DNA of 64,000 bases, from contig NC_035161.2 of assembly GCF_001659605.2 (NCBI RefSeq), positions 8,212,638 through 8,276,637 of the forward strand. Direction: 5' to 3'. Below, in pieces: positions 32,557 to 43,584 of the stretch. This DNA comes from Manihot esculenta. Its lineage: Eukaryota > Streptophyta > Magnoliopsida > Malpighiales > Euphorbiaceae. Under the pieces are notes generated by a model, which worked only from the letters and a program-made list of their open reading frames with translations, was not told the origin of the DNA and searched no databases. How positions within the stretch are numbered: the first letter of the stretch is position 1; the number at the start of each line of letters is the position of its first letter. The position numbers were made by a program, and so were the translations under genes.

Positions 32557-35337
32557 ATGGGAACATCAGCTCAGATTCTTGCCATGCTCATCCTGATTCA
32601 AAGCATTTTGATCTTCTGCACTGGAACTAATCTGGATGGAAGCTGTATCAAGATTGAAAGAGAAGCTCTTGTGAAGTTCAAGTCAAGCCTCGCCATTAAC
32701 AGCTCAGACTCTTTGCTTTCATGGGTCGGAGATGACTGCTGCAGATGGGAAGGAGTCTCCTGCGATAACATAACAGATCATGTGGTTAAGCTCGACCTTT
32801 CCAGGGCGTACTTCCAGGGAAATATCCTTTCCAGGGCGTACTTCCAGGGAAATGTTTCCCTTCATCTTGGAAACCTTTCAAACTTGCAGTATCTTGATCT
32901 CAGTGGGAATAATGAATTGGCAATCGACAGCCTCCAGTTTCCATCTTCCATGAAATACTTAAACATGGAGGCTGTGCTCCTGGACAAGTGTGTCGATTGG
33001 TTGCAGTCAATAAACATGCTTCCTTCCCTGCTAGAACTACATTTGTCTAATTGTGAGCTTTCCATTCCTGGTCATGTTTCACATGTCAATCTTACATCTC
33101 TTGAGGTTGTCTATCTTAGTGGGAACAACTTCAATTCCAAAATCCCCAGCTGGTTATTTAATATTACCAACCTGCAACATCTTGATCTGAGTTATAGTGC
33201 TTTTCGAGGCTCTCTTTCAACTCGGATTGGAAATCTCAATTCTCTTTCTTTCCTTGATCTGTCCTGGAATTCTCTGGAAGGTAATATACCCACAACGTTG
33301 AACCAGCTTTGCAATTTGAGTGAGCTACACTTGAAAACCAACAAGTTCAGCGGTGAGATATCTGGACCTTTTGGCAATTCATCTAGTTGTGTGCAGAAGA
33401 GTTTAGTTTATCTGTATCTTTACAACAATTCTTTTTCTGGTAGCCTTCCAAATAACATTGGACAATTCAAACACCTAAAATTTCTTCTACTTTCTAACAA
33501 CTCTTTCTGGGGTCCAATCCCTGTATCAATTGGACAACTTTCCAACCTACAAATACTAGATTTCAGTCAGAATTCATTGCAGGGGAAAGTTTCTGAACTT
33601 CACTTGTTAAAACTCAGAGGTTTGGATCAGTTGATTTTGAGTGGAAATTCTTTAGTTTTTGATATTGATCTCAAATGGGTACCTCCTTTCCAACTTTCCA
33701 GGATTGAGTTATCATCCTGCAAACTAGGGCCTTGGTTTCCACAGTGGCTCAAAACACAAAAGAGCATTGCTTTTTTACTAATGTCTAATGCAAGCATCTC
33801 GGATAGCATCCCTGATTGGTTTGAAAACATCTCTTCCAATATTGAAGGATTGGATCTATCTTATAATCAGCTTTCTGGAATCTTGCCAAATTTGAGAAAG
33901 TTCAACACTACTTATGAAGTTTACTATAGGTACATATTATTGAAATCTAACAGGTTTGAGGGCTCTTTAACCCATTTTCATTCTGACGCAAGCATATTGG
34001 ATATCTCCAACAACTTGCTGCAAGGTCAGATTCCCCATAACATCAGCGAAATGATGCCAATATTGCGATTCTTATCCCTTTCCAACAACTCTTTGAATGG
34101 TACGATTCCAGCTTCATTATGCATGATTGAATCTTTAGATATTCTTCATCTTGCAAAAAATCATCTGTCGGGACCAATACCTTCATGCTGGGGAAATTTG
34201 CAACGTTTAACCGTGATTGATCTTTCAAGTAATATGCTCGGTGGTCATATTCCAATGTCCTTGAGTTCTCAACAGTTTCTTGTTTCGCTGCATCTGCAAA
34301 ACAACAATCTTCAAGGAAAGATCCCAATCTCATTGAGGAATCTAGAGTACTTGGAGACTCTTGATCTCGGCAACAATTATTTTGATGGTTATATTCCTTG
34401 GTGGATTGGTGAAAGCCTATCTTCATTGAAAGTACTGAGTGTTCAGTCCAATAAATTTGAAGGTGAGATTCCTCTGCAGCTTTGCTACCTTGCTTCTCTT
34501 CGCATATTGAACTTGGCAAACAATATGATGACTGGAACTATTCCCACTTGTTTTGGCAATTTTACTGCAATTGCTATGCATGAAAACAAAGGACTTTGGG
34601 ATTATTATACTTATCTTCTTCCAAGGGAGGCCTTTGAAGAAAATGGCTATGGTGAGAATGTGCAAGTTTATGTCAAAGGAATAGAGCTTGAATATACTAG
34701 AACACTTCGATTTCTCTATTCCATTGACCTTTCAGGAAATAACTTTGTTGGAGAAATTCCCCAGGAGTTGATGAATCTTTCAGGTCTACTGAACCTGAAT
34801 CTATCTACAAACAAATTGGATGGACATATCCCTTGGAACATTGGCAAGTTAAGCTCACTAGAATCACTTGACTTGTCTGAAAATGAACTTTCTGGCTCTA
34901 TTCCATTCAGCATTTCTGATTTGAACTTTTTAAGTCACTTGAATTTGTCATTCAATCACTTATCTGGACGAATTCCAAAGGGAAACCAACTTCAGACTTT
35001 GGATGACAAATCCATCTACATCGGCAACAATGGACTTTGTGGACCTCCATTGAATAATTGTTCAGATGATGCAGATGAACTGCCTAAAGGTCATGAAAAA
35101 GGTGGCACTACGAGGAAAGATGACTCCGAAATGCTTTGGTTCTACAGTGGTATGGGAATGGGATTTGTGGCTGGATTTGTTGGAGTTTGTAGCATTTTGT
35201 ACTTGAAAGACTCATGGAGGTCTGCTTGGTTTGAGTTAGTTGACAGAGTCTACAACAAGCTTTGGGTAACAGTTGGAATTAAGGGAAATCAACTGAAGAG
35301 AAAGTTTATGAGAAACACATTTGAAGGAAATGCATAA
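32557..35337 (+). CDS. RLP3: EIX-type leucine-rich repeat receptor-like protein
   Basis: A single 926-codon exon in the opposite orientation to RLP1 and RLP2. It has a signal peptide (about 1-22), LRRNT with CCRWEGVSC, an LRR array, an island segment containing YVKGIELEY, a membrane helix (about 859-883, SGMGMGFVAGFVG) and a basic 43-residue tail. The N-terminal two thirds differ clearly from RLP1/RLP2. The stretch from the end of the island to the juxtamembrane region is almost identical to them, which suggests gene conversion. A 30-bp tandem duplication (32796-32825 and 32826-32855) repeats the ten residues LSRAYFQGNI/LSRAYFQGNV within the first LRR. There is no kinase domain. The stop is TAA (35335-35337), followed by AAG|GTTAGT, a likely 3' UTR splice donor. 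The role as an immune receptor is inferred from family; the ligand is unknown. Confidence 0.92.
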   Translation: MGTSAQILAMLILIQSILIFCTGTNLDGSCIKIEREALVKFKSSLAINSSDSLLSWVGDDCCRWEGVSCDNITDHVVKLDLSRAYFQGNILSRAYFQGNVSLHLGNLSNLQYLDLSGNNELAIDSLQFPSSMKYLNMEAVLLDKCVDWLQSINMLPSLLELHLSNCELSIPGHVSHVNLTSLEVVYLSGNNFNSKIPSWLFNITNLQHLDLSYSAFRGSLSTRIGNLNSLSFLDLSWNSLEGNIPTTLNQLCNLSELHLKTNKFSGEISGPFGNSSSCVQKSLVYLYLYNNSFSGSLPNNIGQFKHLKFLLLSNNSFWGPIPVSIGQLSNLQILDFSQNSLQGKVSELHLLKLRGLDQLILSGNSLVFDIDLKWVPPFQLSRIELSSCKLGPWFPQWLKTQKSIAFLLMSNASISDSIPDWFENISSNIEGLDLSYNQLSGILPNLRKFNTTYEVYYRYILLKSNRFEGSLTHFHSDASILDISNNLLQGQIPHNISEMMPILRFLSLSNNSLNGTIPASLCMIESLDILHLAKNHLSGPIPSCWGNLQRLTVIDLSSNMLGGHIPMSLSSQQFLVSLHLQNNNLQGKIPISLRNLEYLETLDLGNNYFDGYIPWWIGESLSSLKVLSVQSNKFEGEIPLQLCYLASLRILNLANNMMTGTIPTCFGNFTAIAMHENKGLWDYYTYLLPREAFEENGYGENVQVYVKGIELEYTRTLRFLYSIDLSGNNFVGEIPQELMNLSGLLNLNLSTNKLDGHIPWNIGKLSSLESLDLSENELSGSIPFSISDLNFLSHLNLSFNHLSGRIPKGNQLQTLDDKSIYIGNNGLCGPPLNNCSDDADELPKGHEKGGTTRKDDSEMLWFYSGMGMGFVAGFVGVCSILYLKDSWRSAWFELVDRVYNKLWVTVGIKGNQLKRKFMRNTFEGNA
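32796..32855 (+). repeat. 30-bp tandem duplication in RLP3
   Basis: Two copies of a unit starting CCTTTCCAGGGCGTACTTCC, period 30, in frame. Neither RLP1 nor RLP2 has the second copy. Confidence 0.95.
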
Positions 35338-38300
35338 GAAGGTTAGTTTTTTGTCTCATGGGGAAACTTAAACATTAATGGTGGGAGCTAATATGAAAAA
35401 TAATCTGCTGCATTGTGTTGTAGATGTGAATGACTAAAGTTTACTGCATGATCTTAATGCTTTCTGTGTTAATTGCTGATTATTTCAATTGATGACAACT
35501 ATATTAGAATGTACTCACAAATTTAATCTGATAATAAATATATTTAAGTAAATCTGAAAAATTTAACATTTTTACTCTACAATCCCCGATTCCCAACGGG
35601 AATAAAGGGTTAAGATTTGAATGAATGACTGAGTTTTTTTTTTTTTTTTAGAGTCAACCATCATGTATGTTTGATTTAGGAGTCCGAGAGTTACTTTCAT
35701 TGGGTAAAACAGAATTGCGCTGTAGTGAAAAAGGCATACGCAGAGCAAGAAGAAAGCAAGGCTAACTAAAGACCCTACAATCAATCCACCTCTTGTGAAA
35801 GCCCATGTAGTGCTCTGTCAATGTACAGACTGGTTAAAATTAATTTAAATAATGTTTTTAACTTATTTTTTCTTTGATTTAAAACTATTAACTCAAATTA
35901 TTTTAAAATAAAAAAAAATAATTTAAATTATTTAAAATAATTTTAATTCGACTGTTACACCTTAACATCAGCTAGATGGGAAGGAAACTTGTACCCAAGG
36001 AAAGCAAACAAGCAGTAGAAGAAGAAACTCGGTTAAATTATAATTATATAAAATTATAATTTGTATGATTTTTTTTTTGAAATAGGAGTTGGGGAGTAGA
36101 ACTTTAAACCTCTTAAGACTATTAAGATCTACTAAGATGCACTTTCCACCAGATTAAGTCTCGGAATACAATTATAATTTGTATGATTGATAATACGAAT
36201 AACTATTATCTCCCTCATATATACGTGAATGATATATTTAAAATTGACATTAAATTTTTATTTTAATTATATTAGTATATTTTTTAAATATACAAAATTA
36301 ACAACAAATCAATATCTATAAGTATAACCAAACTAGATATCTCTATAAGGAAGAAAAGAAAAGGCATGATATCTAAAAAATAAATAAAATAAAATAAAAA
36401 TATGTGTCCCATCACATATCTTTCAGTAATGTATCATTTACCTGAAAAATACTATTTCTTTTTTTTTTTTTTTAATTTTGTTGGTTTGTTGCTTTCTCTT
36501 GCATAACATTTGAAATTGATGTTTTATCTAATTTTTATTAATTATAATTTGCCCTATATATGCTTATCAATCATACTCCAATGTGAAATTTTTTAAATAA
36601 AATAATTTTAAAAAATAATCCAAAGTTAAAATGTGTTTTTAACTTTCTCTCCTTTATTTTTCTTTCCCAATTGACAGAAAGCAAATAAACAAAATTCAGA
36701 AAATATATTTTTTTAAGAAATAAAATACAATTTTTTAATTCACATTTTAGTTTTATTAAATTGTTCTAATTAGTTAGAAAATTTATTTTTTGTTGTCAAC
36801 ATTGATGCAATTTTAAATATGATTAGGGAATAAATTATTTGGAATTTAAATTTGTGATCAAAATTGATAACTGCCGAACTTCTGACATTCGAGCTGAGAT
36901 CATACCCTAAATAAAAAAATAAGCCCAAAATTCAATAAAATCCACTAAGTGGACCGATTTAATGGTGTGCTATATAATTATTGATTAAAGCAGACCGGAT
37001 TCACCAAAGACTTAGATCCATCAAATGAGAATCTAGCACTTACACCACGGCTCTACCAATATGTACGCCGAAAAAAAATTAAATAGGCGCCTAATAAAAA
37101 AGGACAAGCAAATACGTTTTTACGTATAGATCTGCGTGATACAAACGGAACACTATAATAAAAAATGACGATTATACATCATTGAAGAAAATATAAAAAA
37201 AAAAATACGTGACGCTCAGAGTAAGTTTACACATACACTTATAAATTCTATTTTTTCTAAATTTCAAAACATTAAAAATTTATACTTTTCATATAAATAA
37301 TATTTAATTATAATTTTTAAAATTTTAAATTTTTTAATTTGAGTAGCTAATATTCATAATAAATCAATGAAATCACATAATAATTTTTATATTTTATATT
37401 TTATATTTTAATTTAGATTCGCCGGTAAAAAGGGAAAATAATTAAGCATTGTCTAATATCTCACCATATGATTTGAAGCTTTAAAAAAAAACACATGATA
37501 TTATCCGAAAATTTCGTGGAAAATAATTTAGTTTACTTTAACCACTACGCTGTAAAGGGGTCATTCATGAGCAGACCCTTATCTGGAATTTAAAGGCAAG
37601 AAAAAAGCAAAAATAGAAAAGAAAATTAATAAAATAAAAAAAAAAAAAAAGGTAGGTGGAGACGTGGGGAATATTACTATTATATACCTGTCTTTTTTTT
37701 ACAAAATCAAAAAACACCCATTTCAAACCATTAATTCAAATCTTGTGGGCCACACTTAACGGCTATATATGTATATTTTTTACAAGTTATAATTATTTTT
37801 TAAAAAAAAATATTTAAATTTATTTCATAACATGTCGATAAGAAAGAGATTAGTTTAATTTTGTCTAAGTTCCTATTTGAGTTTCCACTCTCTTAATTTT
37901 TTTTACTAAAAATTAAAAAGAAAATCTTGATTAAATTAATTTAAACATGATATTAAAATTTGATAATTATCAAATGGAATTTATAAAAAAAAAATAGGTG
38001 TCAATAAATGGTAGATCACCATCAAAATGAGAAGCATGTTTTATTTTATATAGTTGATTTAAATGATTTTTCTAACAAAATAAGGTCATTCAAATTAAAA
38101 TAATAATATTTTAATAATTAATTAATTAATTAATTATATTTGATTTTATATAATTAATTAATTAATTATATTTTATTAAAAAAGAAATAAATCCATTTTT
38201 GTTATTTCCTTTGCATGTTAATTAACCCTTTATTTAGAATAGTAATTTTATAAAAATTTAATTTTTTTTTAATTTTAAAAGAGATTGAAATTTCATATAA

Positions 38301-38600
38301 TTTATGAGAATTTTATAAAATTATTTTTATATAAAATGAATGCTAAGCGAAAAAATAAAAAAAAGGAAAAGCATCCACGTGTTACATGACACGTTTGTTT
38401 CAATTTTTTTAAAAAAATATTAAAAATAAAAAGTATAAAAAGCATCCACAATAATTTTGCTACAGCCGAGCCGTGGGTACTTCGTAATTACAAACAAAAT
38501 TCAGGGGCAAAATCGGTATAAATCTCGTGTTAACCATGATCCTCATTAATCACCCTGTCATAAACTAATAGTGATTTTATTAAAAATTGAAACGGATTTT
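35338..38600. other. Intergenic, AT-rich, no gene seen
   Basis: The first few hundred bases are the presumed 3' UTR of RLP3. Around 36880-37090 and 37560-37600 there is less AT-rich DNA that may be transposon debris, but I could not classify it. At about 38118-38165 runs of ATTA flank a short AT core and can form a long AT-only hairpin. Open frames here are short and unconvincing. Confidence 0.5.
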
Positions 38601-39051
38601 TGCTATTGGTCGATCTTACGATGACGTCATCATGACATTTCGTAATTTCCGGTCAGGTTGATCCCTCACGGGACCCACATTTCCCACGTGTACAAGAATA
38701 TTACCAGTCGGCATCCGCGTGTCTTAACTAGTAAGCAAACTTTGAATCGCAATTTCCTCGTGTGATTTTACTTTGAGCAATTCGTATTTATCTTCTTCCA
38801 GAATTACTCATAAATATTTGTTTTCCCAATAACAAATAAAGAAAATATTTGAACAGCCTAAATCAATAATTAATTAAAAAAATTCAACATCTATGTATAA
38901 AAACAATAAGCCTACCCAAGATAGGACTATTTAAGCCATTTCTGGGTCAAATCAAACCAAAACCAAAATCAAAATCGAAACCGAAACCTTCTTTGAGTGT
39001 TACCTAAGCAAACCCTTCCTGAAATCTTCCTATATATATATATATATATAC
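38376..39051 (+). promoter_or_regulatory. SAUR gene promoter
   Basis: Two G-boxes (CACGTG at 38376-38381 and 38685-38690) and a 12-bp palindrome GATGACGTCATC (38620-38631, the core of TGA/CRE-type bZIP sites) lie upstream. A TA-run at 39030-39051 can serve as TATA box, placing a start near 39080. The elements are seen in the sequence; their use is inferred. A long CT-rich leader follows. Confidence 0.5.
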
Positions 39052-39117
39052 CTGAATTTCCTCCGCCCAACAATCTCCCATTCTTCTTTTCTTCTTCTTC
39101 TTCTTCCTCTTGATCAT

Positions 39118-39238
39118 ATGTTGGAGATATTACAGTAACATGACCAACATACCAACTTCTCTCACAGATTCTTCTCTTGCTCTCTTCTCTCTTGCCATCT
39201 CTGCCTCAGACCCTTGGCCTTTCCCTCTTATTCTCTAA
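39118..39238 (+). promoter_or_regulatory. Two upstream ORFs in the SAUR leader
   Basis: ATG at 39118 opens a 6-codon uORF ending in TAA at 39136-39138. ATG at 39140 opens a second uORF of 32 codons ending in TAA at 39236-39238. Both end before the SAUR start at 39315. They would lower translation of the main ORF if the transcript starts near the TATA tract. Confidence 0.5.
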
Positions 39239-39314
39239 CCTCAAAATCCCATCTTTTCTTCATTTTGTTGTTTCTTGATTTAGTTTCTTGTGTTTTTTCT
39301 TAATATATATAGAT

Positions 39315-39692
39315 ATGGGGAGTGGAGAGAGAGAGAAAAACAACCATCACTCGAATTTCCATGGCAACTTGCTACAGCTTCTTCACTTTCATAATCACCA
39401 TCACCACCACCATCATCAAGGGAAGAAGGATTTGAAAGATATTCCAAAAGGGTGTTTGGCGATCTTGGTTGGACAAGGTGAGGAGCAGCAGAGATTTGTG
39501 ATACCTGTGATTTACATAAATCACCCACTCTTCATCCAGCTTCTTAAAGAAGCTGAAGAAGAATATGGATTTGATCAGAAAGGTCCCATTATTATTCCTT
39601 GCCATGTCCAGGAGTTTATTAATATCCAAGGCATGATTGACAAGGAAAATACCCATCACCAACATCACCACCTTTTGTGTTGTAGGGTTTGA
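39315..39692 (+). CDS. SAUR: SAUR (small auxin up RNA) family protein
   Basis: An intronless 125-residue protein. The first in-frame ATG with the expected MGSG N-terminus is at 39315; the frame extends nine codons further upstream to an ATG inside the leader, but homologues start at MGSG. A His-rich segment (about residues 22-34) precedes the SAUR domain (about 40-105). Landmarks of that domain are IPKGCLAILVGQGEEQQRFVI, split by strands, then NHPLFIQLLKEAEEEYGF and PIIIPCH. The end is again His-rich (HHQHHH) and closes LLCCRV. SAURs of this type inhibit PP2C.D phosphatases and so keep plasma-membrane H+-ATPases active during growth; the His-rich N-terminus suggests the SAUR32-like subgroup. 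No cluster of sister SAURs is visible. Its mRNA is probably short-lived, as usual in the family. Confidence 0.9.
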   Translation: MGSGEREKNNHHSNFHGNLLQLLHFHNHHHHHHHQGKKDLKDIPKGCLAILVGQGEEQQRFVIPVIYINHPLFIQLLKEAEEEYGFDQKGPIIIPCHVQEFINIQGMIDKENTHHQHHHLLCCRV

Positions 39693-41006
39693 TTTTTATC
39701 ATGTAATTGTGTAAAGCTTGCTCTTTATTCATCACTTCTTCATTTTTCTTTCATTTTTTTTTTCTTTTTTAATATTATATTGTAAATGATAATGGCGAAT
39801 TATTGAATGAAAAAAAAAAAAAGAAAAATATTATTATTGGGTTTGCTTGTTATCCACTTCTCTTCAAAATGTGAACACAATAAACTAGTACGTGTGAAAT
39901 TGTATACGTGTAGGACACGGTTGTAAACATGCTATAATCTAAAAAAAATTTAAGTCTGTATAAATAAATTAAAATAATTTTTGTATCAAATTTGAAAATT
40001 GATTTGGGAGTGATTGTGTAATCTATGCAAGGTTAGGTGGGAGGTGTGGATGTTTTAGCTACACCCACCAGTAGCCGTGTTTTGGAGAATACTAGTTGTT
40101 CTTCCTAAATTCTTGGAACTTTCTCCTTAATTTTAGTCGACCACATTAATATAAGCTAAATTAATTAAGGTTACTATGAATTTGGATCGGTTGTTTTCCC
40201 ATTTCATCTTTGGTGCATAGACTCCTAAAATGTAAATTTGTATAAAAAAAATGATTAAATTTAATTATCTAACATTCAAAAGGTAGAGTTTTGATACGTG
40301 TGAATGAATTTAGTTTTAAATCGCTCATTTCTTCTCGTATCTCTCCTTTTTTATTTTCTAACAACGTGTTCTTATTGTGCAGGCTGTATGTACTTATATT
40401 GTATGGACCTGATTCTAGATAAATAGGGATATATAACTCTATTAAACTCATCCAATCGAGTAGATCGGATTTTAACGTCTCGAAATCTGACCGTGTTAAG
40501 TCAGATCTGTTAACATAAAATCTAAATCACGTTTAGAAAAATAGACCTATTAACATGAGGTCTAGACCACGTCAAAAAAAGTGAACCGATGTATTGAGTT
40601 GTCATGAGATTCTGCTATGTCCCTCTTTTATGAACTTAATAAAAATTGAGGTGCTATCAAAATCAACACGTGAGAATTAATTAAAGAAACATTTTATCAT
40701 TAACATGCTTTAAAAAAAACTTGCATTTACATTCGATTAAATTCATTATATGAATATTTGGTGTTTTTTTTTTGGATTTTCTATTTAAAATATAATTTAA
40801 AAAGAATAAGAAAAACAAATCTGAATGGAATTGAGTAGATCATAAATGGGAAAACGTAGAGAATCGCGAGAGCCACATTGGCCGCTCATTACTATTGTTG
40901 AGAAAAATGCGTTGGATTTGCCTACGCCCGATTTTCAGCGATTTCATTTCACAATTATCAGTTTTTTTAATCTTTCGTGATAGACTTGAATCCTTTTGAC
41001 ATACAC

Positions 41007-41063
<57 letters not shown>

Positions 41064-43584
41064 TGAAATTTAATAATTAATAATTTTAAAAATAATTTTA
41101 GTATTATTAAGATTTTTATTTATCTGAAAGAGAAAAAAAATTAATATCTTTTTATTTTTTCACATTTATAGAATTTAAAAAAAATTATTAATGAAAATTT
41201 TTTTATTCTAAACTTTGAATTCATTAAAAATATTCTATTAAATTATATTTTTAAAACGAAATTATCTCATATCAAAAATTAAGTTACATTTAAAGAAAAG
41301 TAAGTTATATTTTTATTTTTTTTAAAGAAAAGATTAAGATTGAGTTGGTGAGTAATCAATTTCGATAATTTTGAAGAGAATGAGATTCAAACCAAACACA
41401 TTCTTAACGATTATCTTAAAATTAAGGTGGTCGGTGTTCATCATTGTTTATTTTAAAAATAAATATGAGCAATAAAATAAATTATATCAAAAAGTATTTA
41501 AATTTGATCGACAATTTAAATTTTATTTATGTAATAAATATTTATTTAGAATATTTCATTATGTAATAAATCAATTTAATGTGAATATAATTTAATTTTG
41601 ATTTAATTAGTTGAAAAAATATATATAAAAAACAAATAATTAGGCTTTTTAATTTATAAAACATCACATGAATTGAATAGCGTAAAGCTGTATGAGCCAA
41701 AACCATCACCATGTATAGAGGCGAGGGACATGGCAATTGGTCAACGACCATTCTTAAACCTCTCAACGTCATTAAAAAAAGAAATATTGAAGAAAAAAAA
41801 ATCAATTATTCAAATCTTCACTGGTCTATTCTGTTGTTTCCTAATTTGTAAATAAAAATAAAAAAAATTCCTTAATAATATTTATTACCCAATTGATAGA
41901 TTAGCAATTCAATCTATCAATTTATTCCGATTTTAATTATGCCTCCTTTTTTAAAAAAATTAATTTATTAAGCATCCGTTTGTTTTTTTTAAATAATTTT
42001 TTTTAATTATTAATTTTAATGTTTATGATTCAATGTTAATCCAATTCAAAATTGATTATCAGTGTCTTTTTTGCATTGTTAATTATTTTATATAATTTTA
42101 TGTTTTTTAATGGGGATGAGAGCTTGAGAACATGAATGGCAACATGAGCTTTCCCATACTGAAAGGGCAATTTGCAAGTTGACATTAACTTCTATTAATG
42201 GGTAATTAGGCAATGCTTATTATCCACTAATCCAAATGCATAATAGGAAATTGTTTGACTAATTGATTCATAGAATATGATATTATCAACATGGTTTGTG
42301 GAAAACCATCTTTTTAGTTTCTTTCAAACTAACTACTTTTTGCTTTATGACTCAATCATTAAAGCATAATTTGGTTAGTTTGCTCACACTAGACCGGACC
42401 ATGATCCGGTTTCAGCTTGTAATGAGATTGGTCTAACTCAGAATTGAAACTACACTGAAATCTCTATGAGCTCAAATCAATCTTAATCAAACCAAAACCA
42501 AGCCAGCATGGTTTGATTCAATTGGCATTTTCTCTTTTTTTTAAAAAGAAATAAAAAAAATCAACTGCTGAATTGGGTTCAAACTGAATGAAATCAGAAC
42601 CAAATTGGAGTCATCTCAGGTCATCAATGAACCAATTTGGGCAGAGATTAAGCTACAAAGGAAACAAGAATCTAAATTTATATTCTGTATTGAAGCGTTG
42701 AACATGTAAAGCATACATATTCATCTTTACAAATAAGGTTATAGTGATCTTCTTTCACATGTGCTGCTCAAACCCTTTTTTTTATGGAAGAATGGTTCCA
42801 TCTGAAAAAGTTTGCATTGACTTTTAGGAGCTAAAGCATCACAATGCCTCAAGCAAATCATATCATTTACGGAGCTCAAATCATCCAATTTGAGATCAAA
42901 GCCATCAGCAAAGCAATTAAGGTTATTAAAGCAGCCATTTGAGTGACAGTGAAGAGTATTAGGACAATAGCGATCTAGATGTCTGAGACTAGTGAACAAT
43001 CTAACTTCCAATGCTCAAATTACACTTGAATTTGCTTGTTTAACACTACAAAGAACAGGAAGACTCACAAGAGCTTAATAACCAAAACAATTATAAACAA
43101 AGCTGAAATGCTGAAATTCTCACATTTTTTTTGTTGCAATTGAATATCAAATTACATGCTAAAGATATCCATAAGAGATAAGATAGATCAACAAACCCCA
43201 TCACCCTTGAGTCTATGGCATTCTCCTTGCCCCCATCTAGAAAGAGAACTGATAAATCCTAAGGCAAAAGGTCTCAACTGATTGACTACAGATTCAAGCC
43301 ATAGTAACATGTCTCATTAACACCTGCACTTCTTCACCATACATTTAAATTCCAGAGGAAGAGAGGGAGAAAGAGATTGGGTCAGTTGCACAGGTCAATT
43401 TTCGTCTCATAACCATGGGTCAGCTGCAGATATACATGTAATCATTACCGCCAATAAAAGCTATATAGTATCATCTCATCATCAGCAAATAGCATGTAGC
43501 ATTTTATATATTTGTAAATTCCAAAGGATGATAGGTAGAAAGAGCGAGATTCGAACTTTCAATATTTGAATGTTGAAGAATCAG
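39693..43584. other. Intergenic, no gene seen
   Basis: Begins with the SAUR 3' UTR. It holds a (TACA)n/(TA)n microsatellite at about 41013-41063, runs of AT-rich DNA, and scattered GC-richer debris near 40440-40640 and 42600-43000. A 90-codon minus-strand frame at 42739-43011 has no recognisable domain and no homologous landmark. Nothing here can be supported as a gene. Confidence 0.45.
41013..41063. repeat. (TACA)n-(TA)n compound microsatellite
   Basis: Repeats of CATA followed directly by TA dinucleotides. Confidence 0.9.

Noticed and set aside
39280..39671. Minus-strand ORFs over the SAUR gene
   Set aside because: Antisense to a clear SAUR domain; the Met/Val-rich translation comes from antisense His codons.
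42739..43011. 90-codon minus-strand ORF as a Cys-rich small protein
   Set aside because: No signal peptide, irregular cysteines, no promoter or splice context; kept as non-coding.
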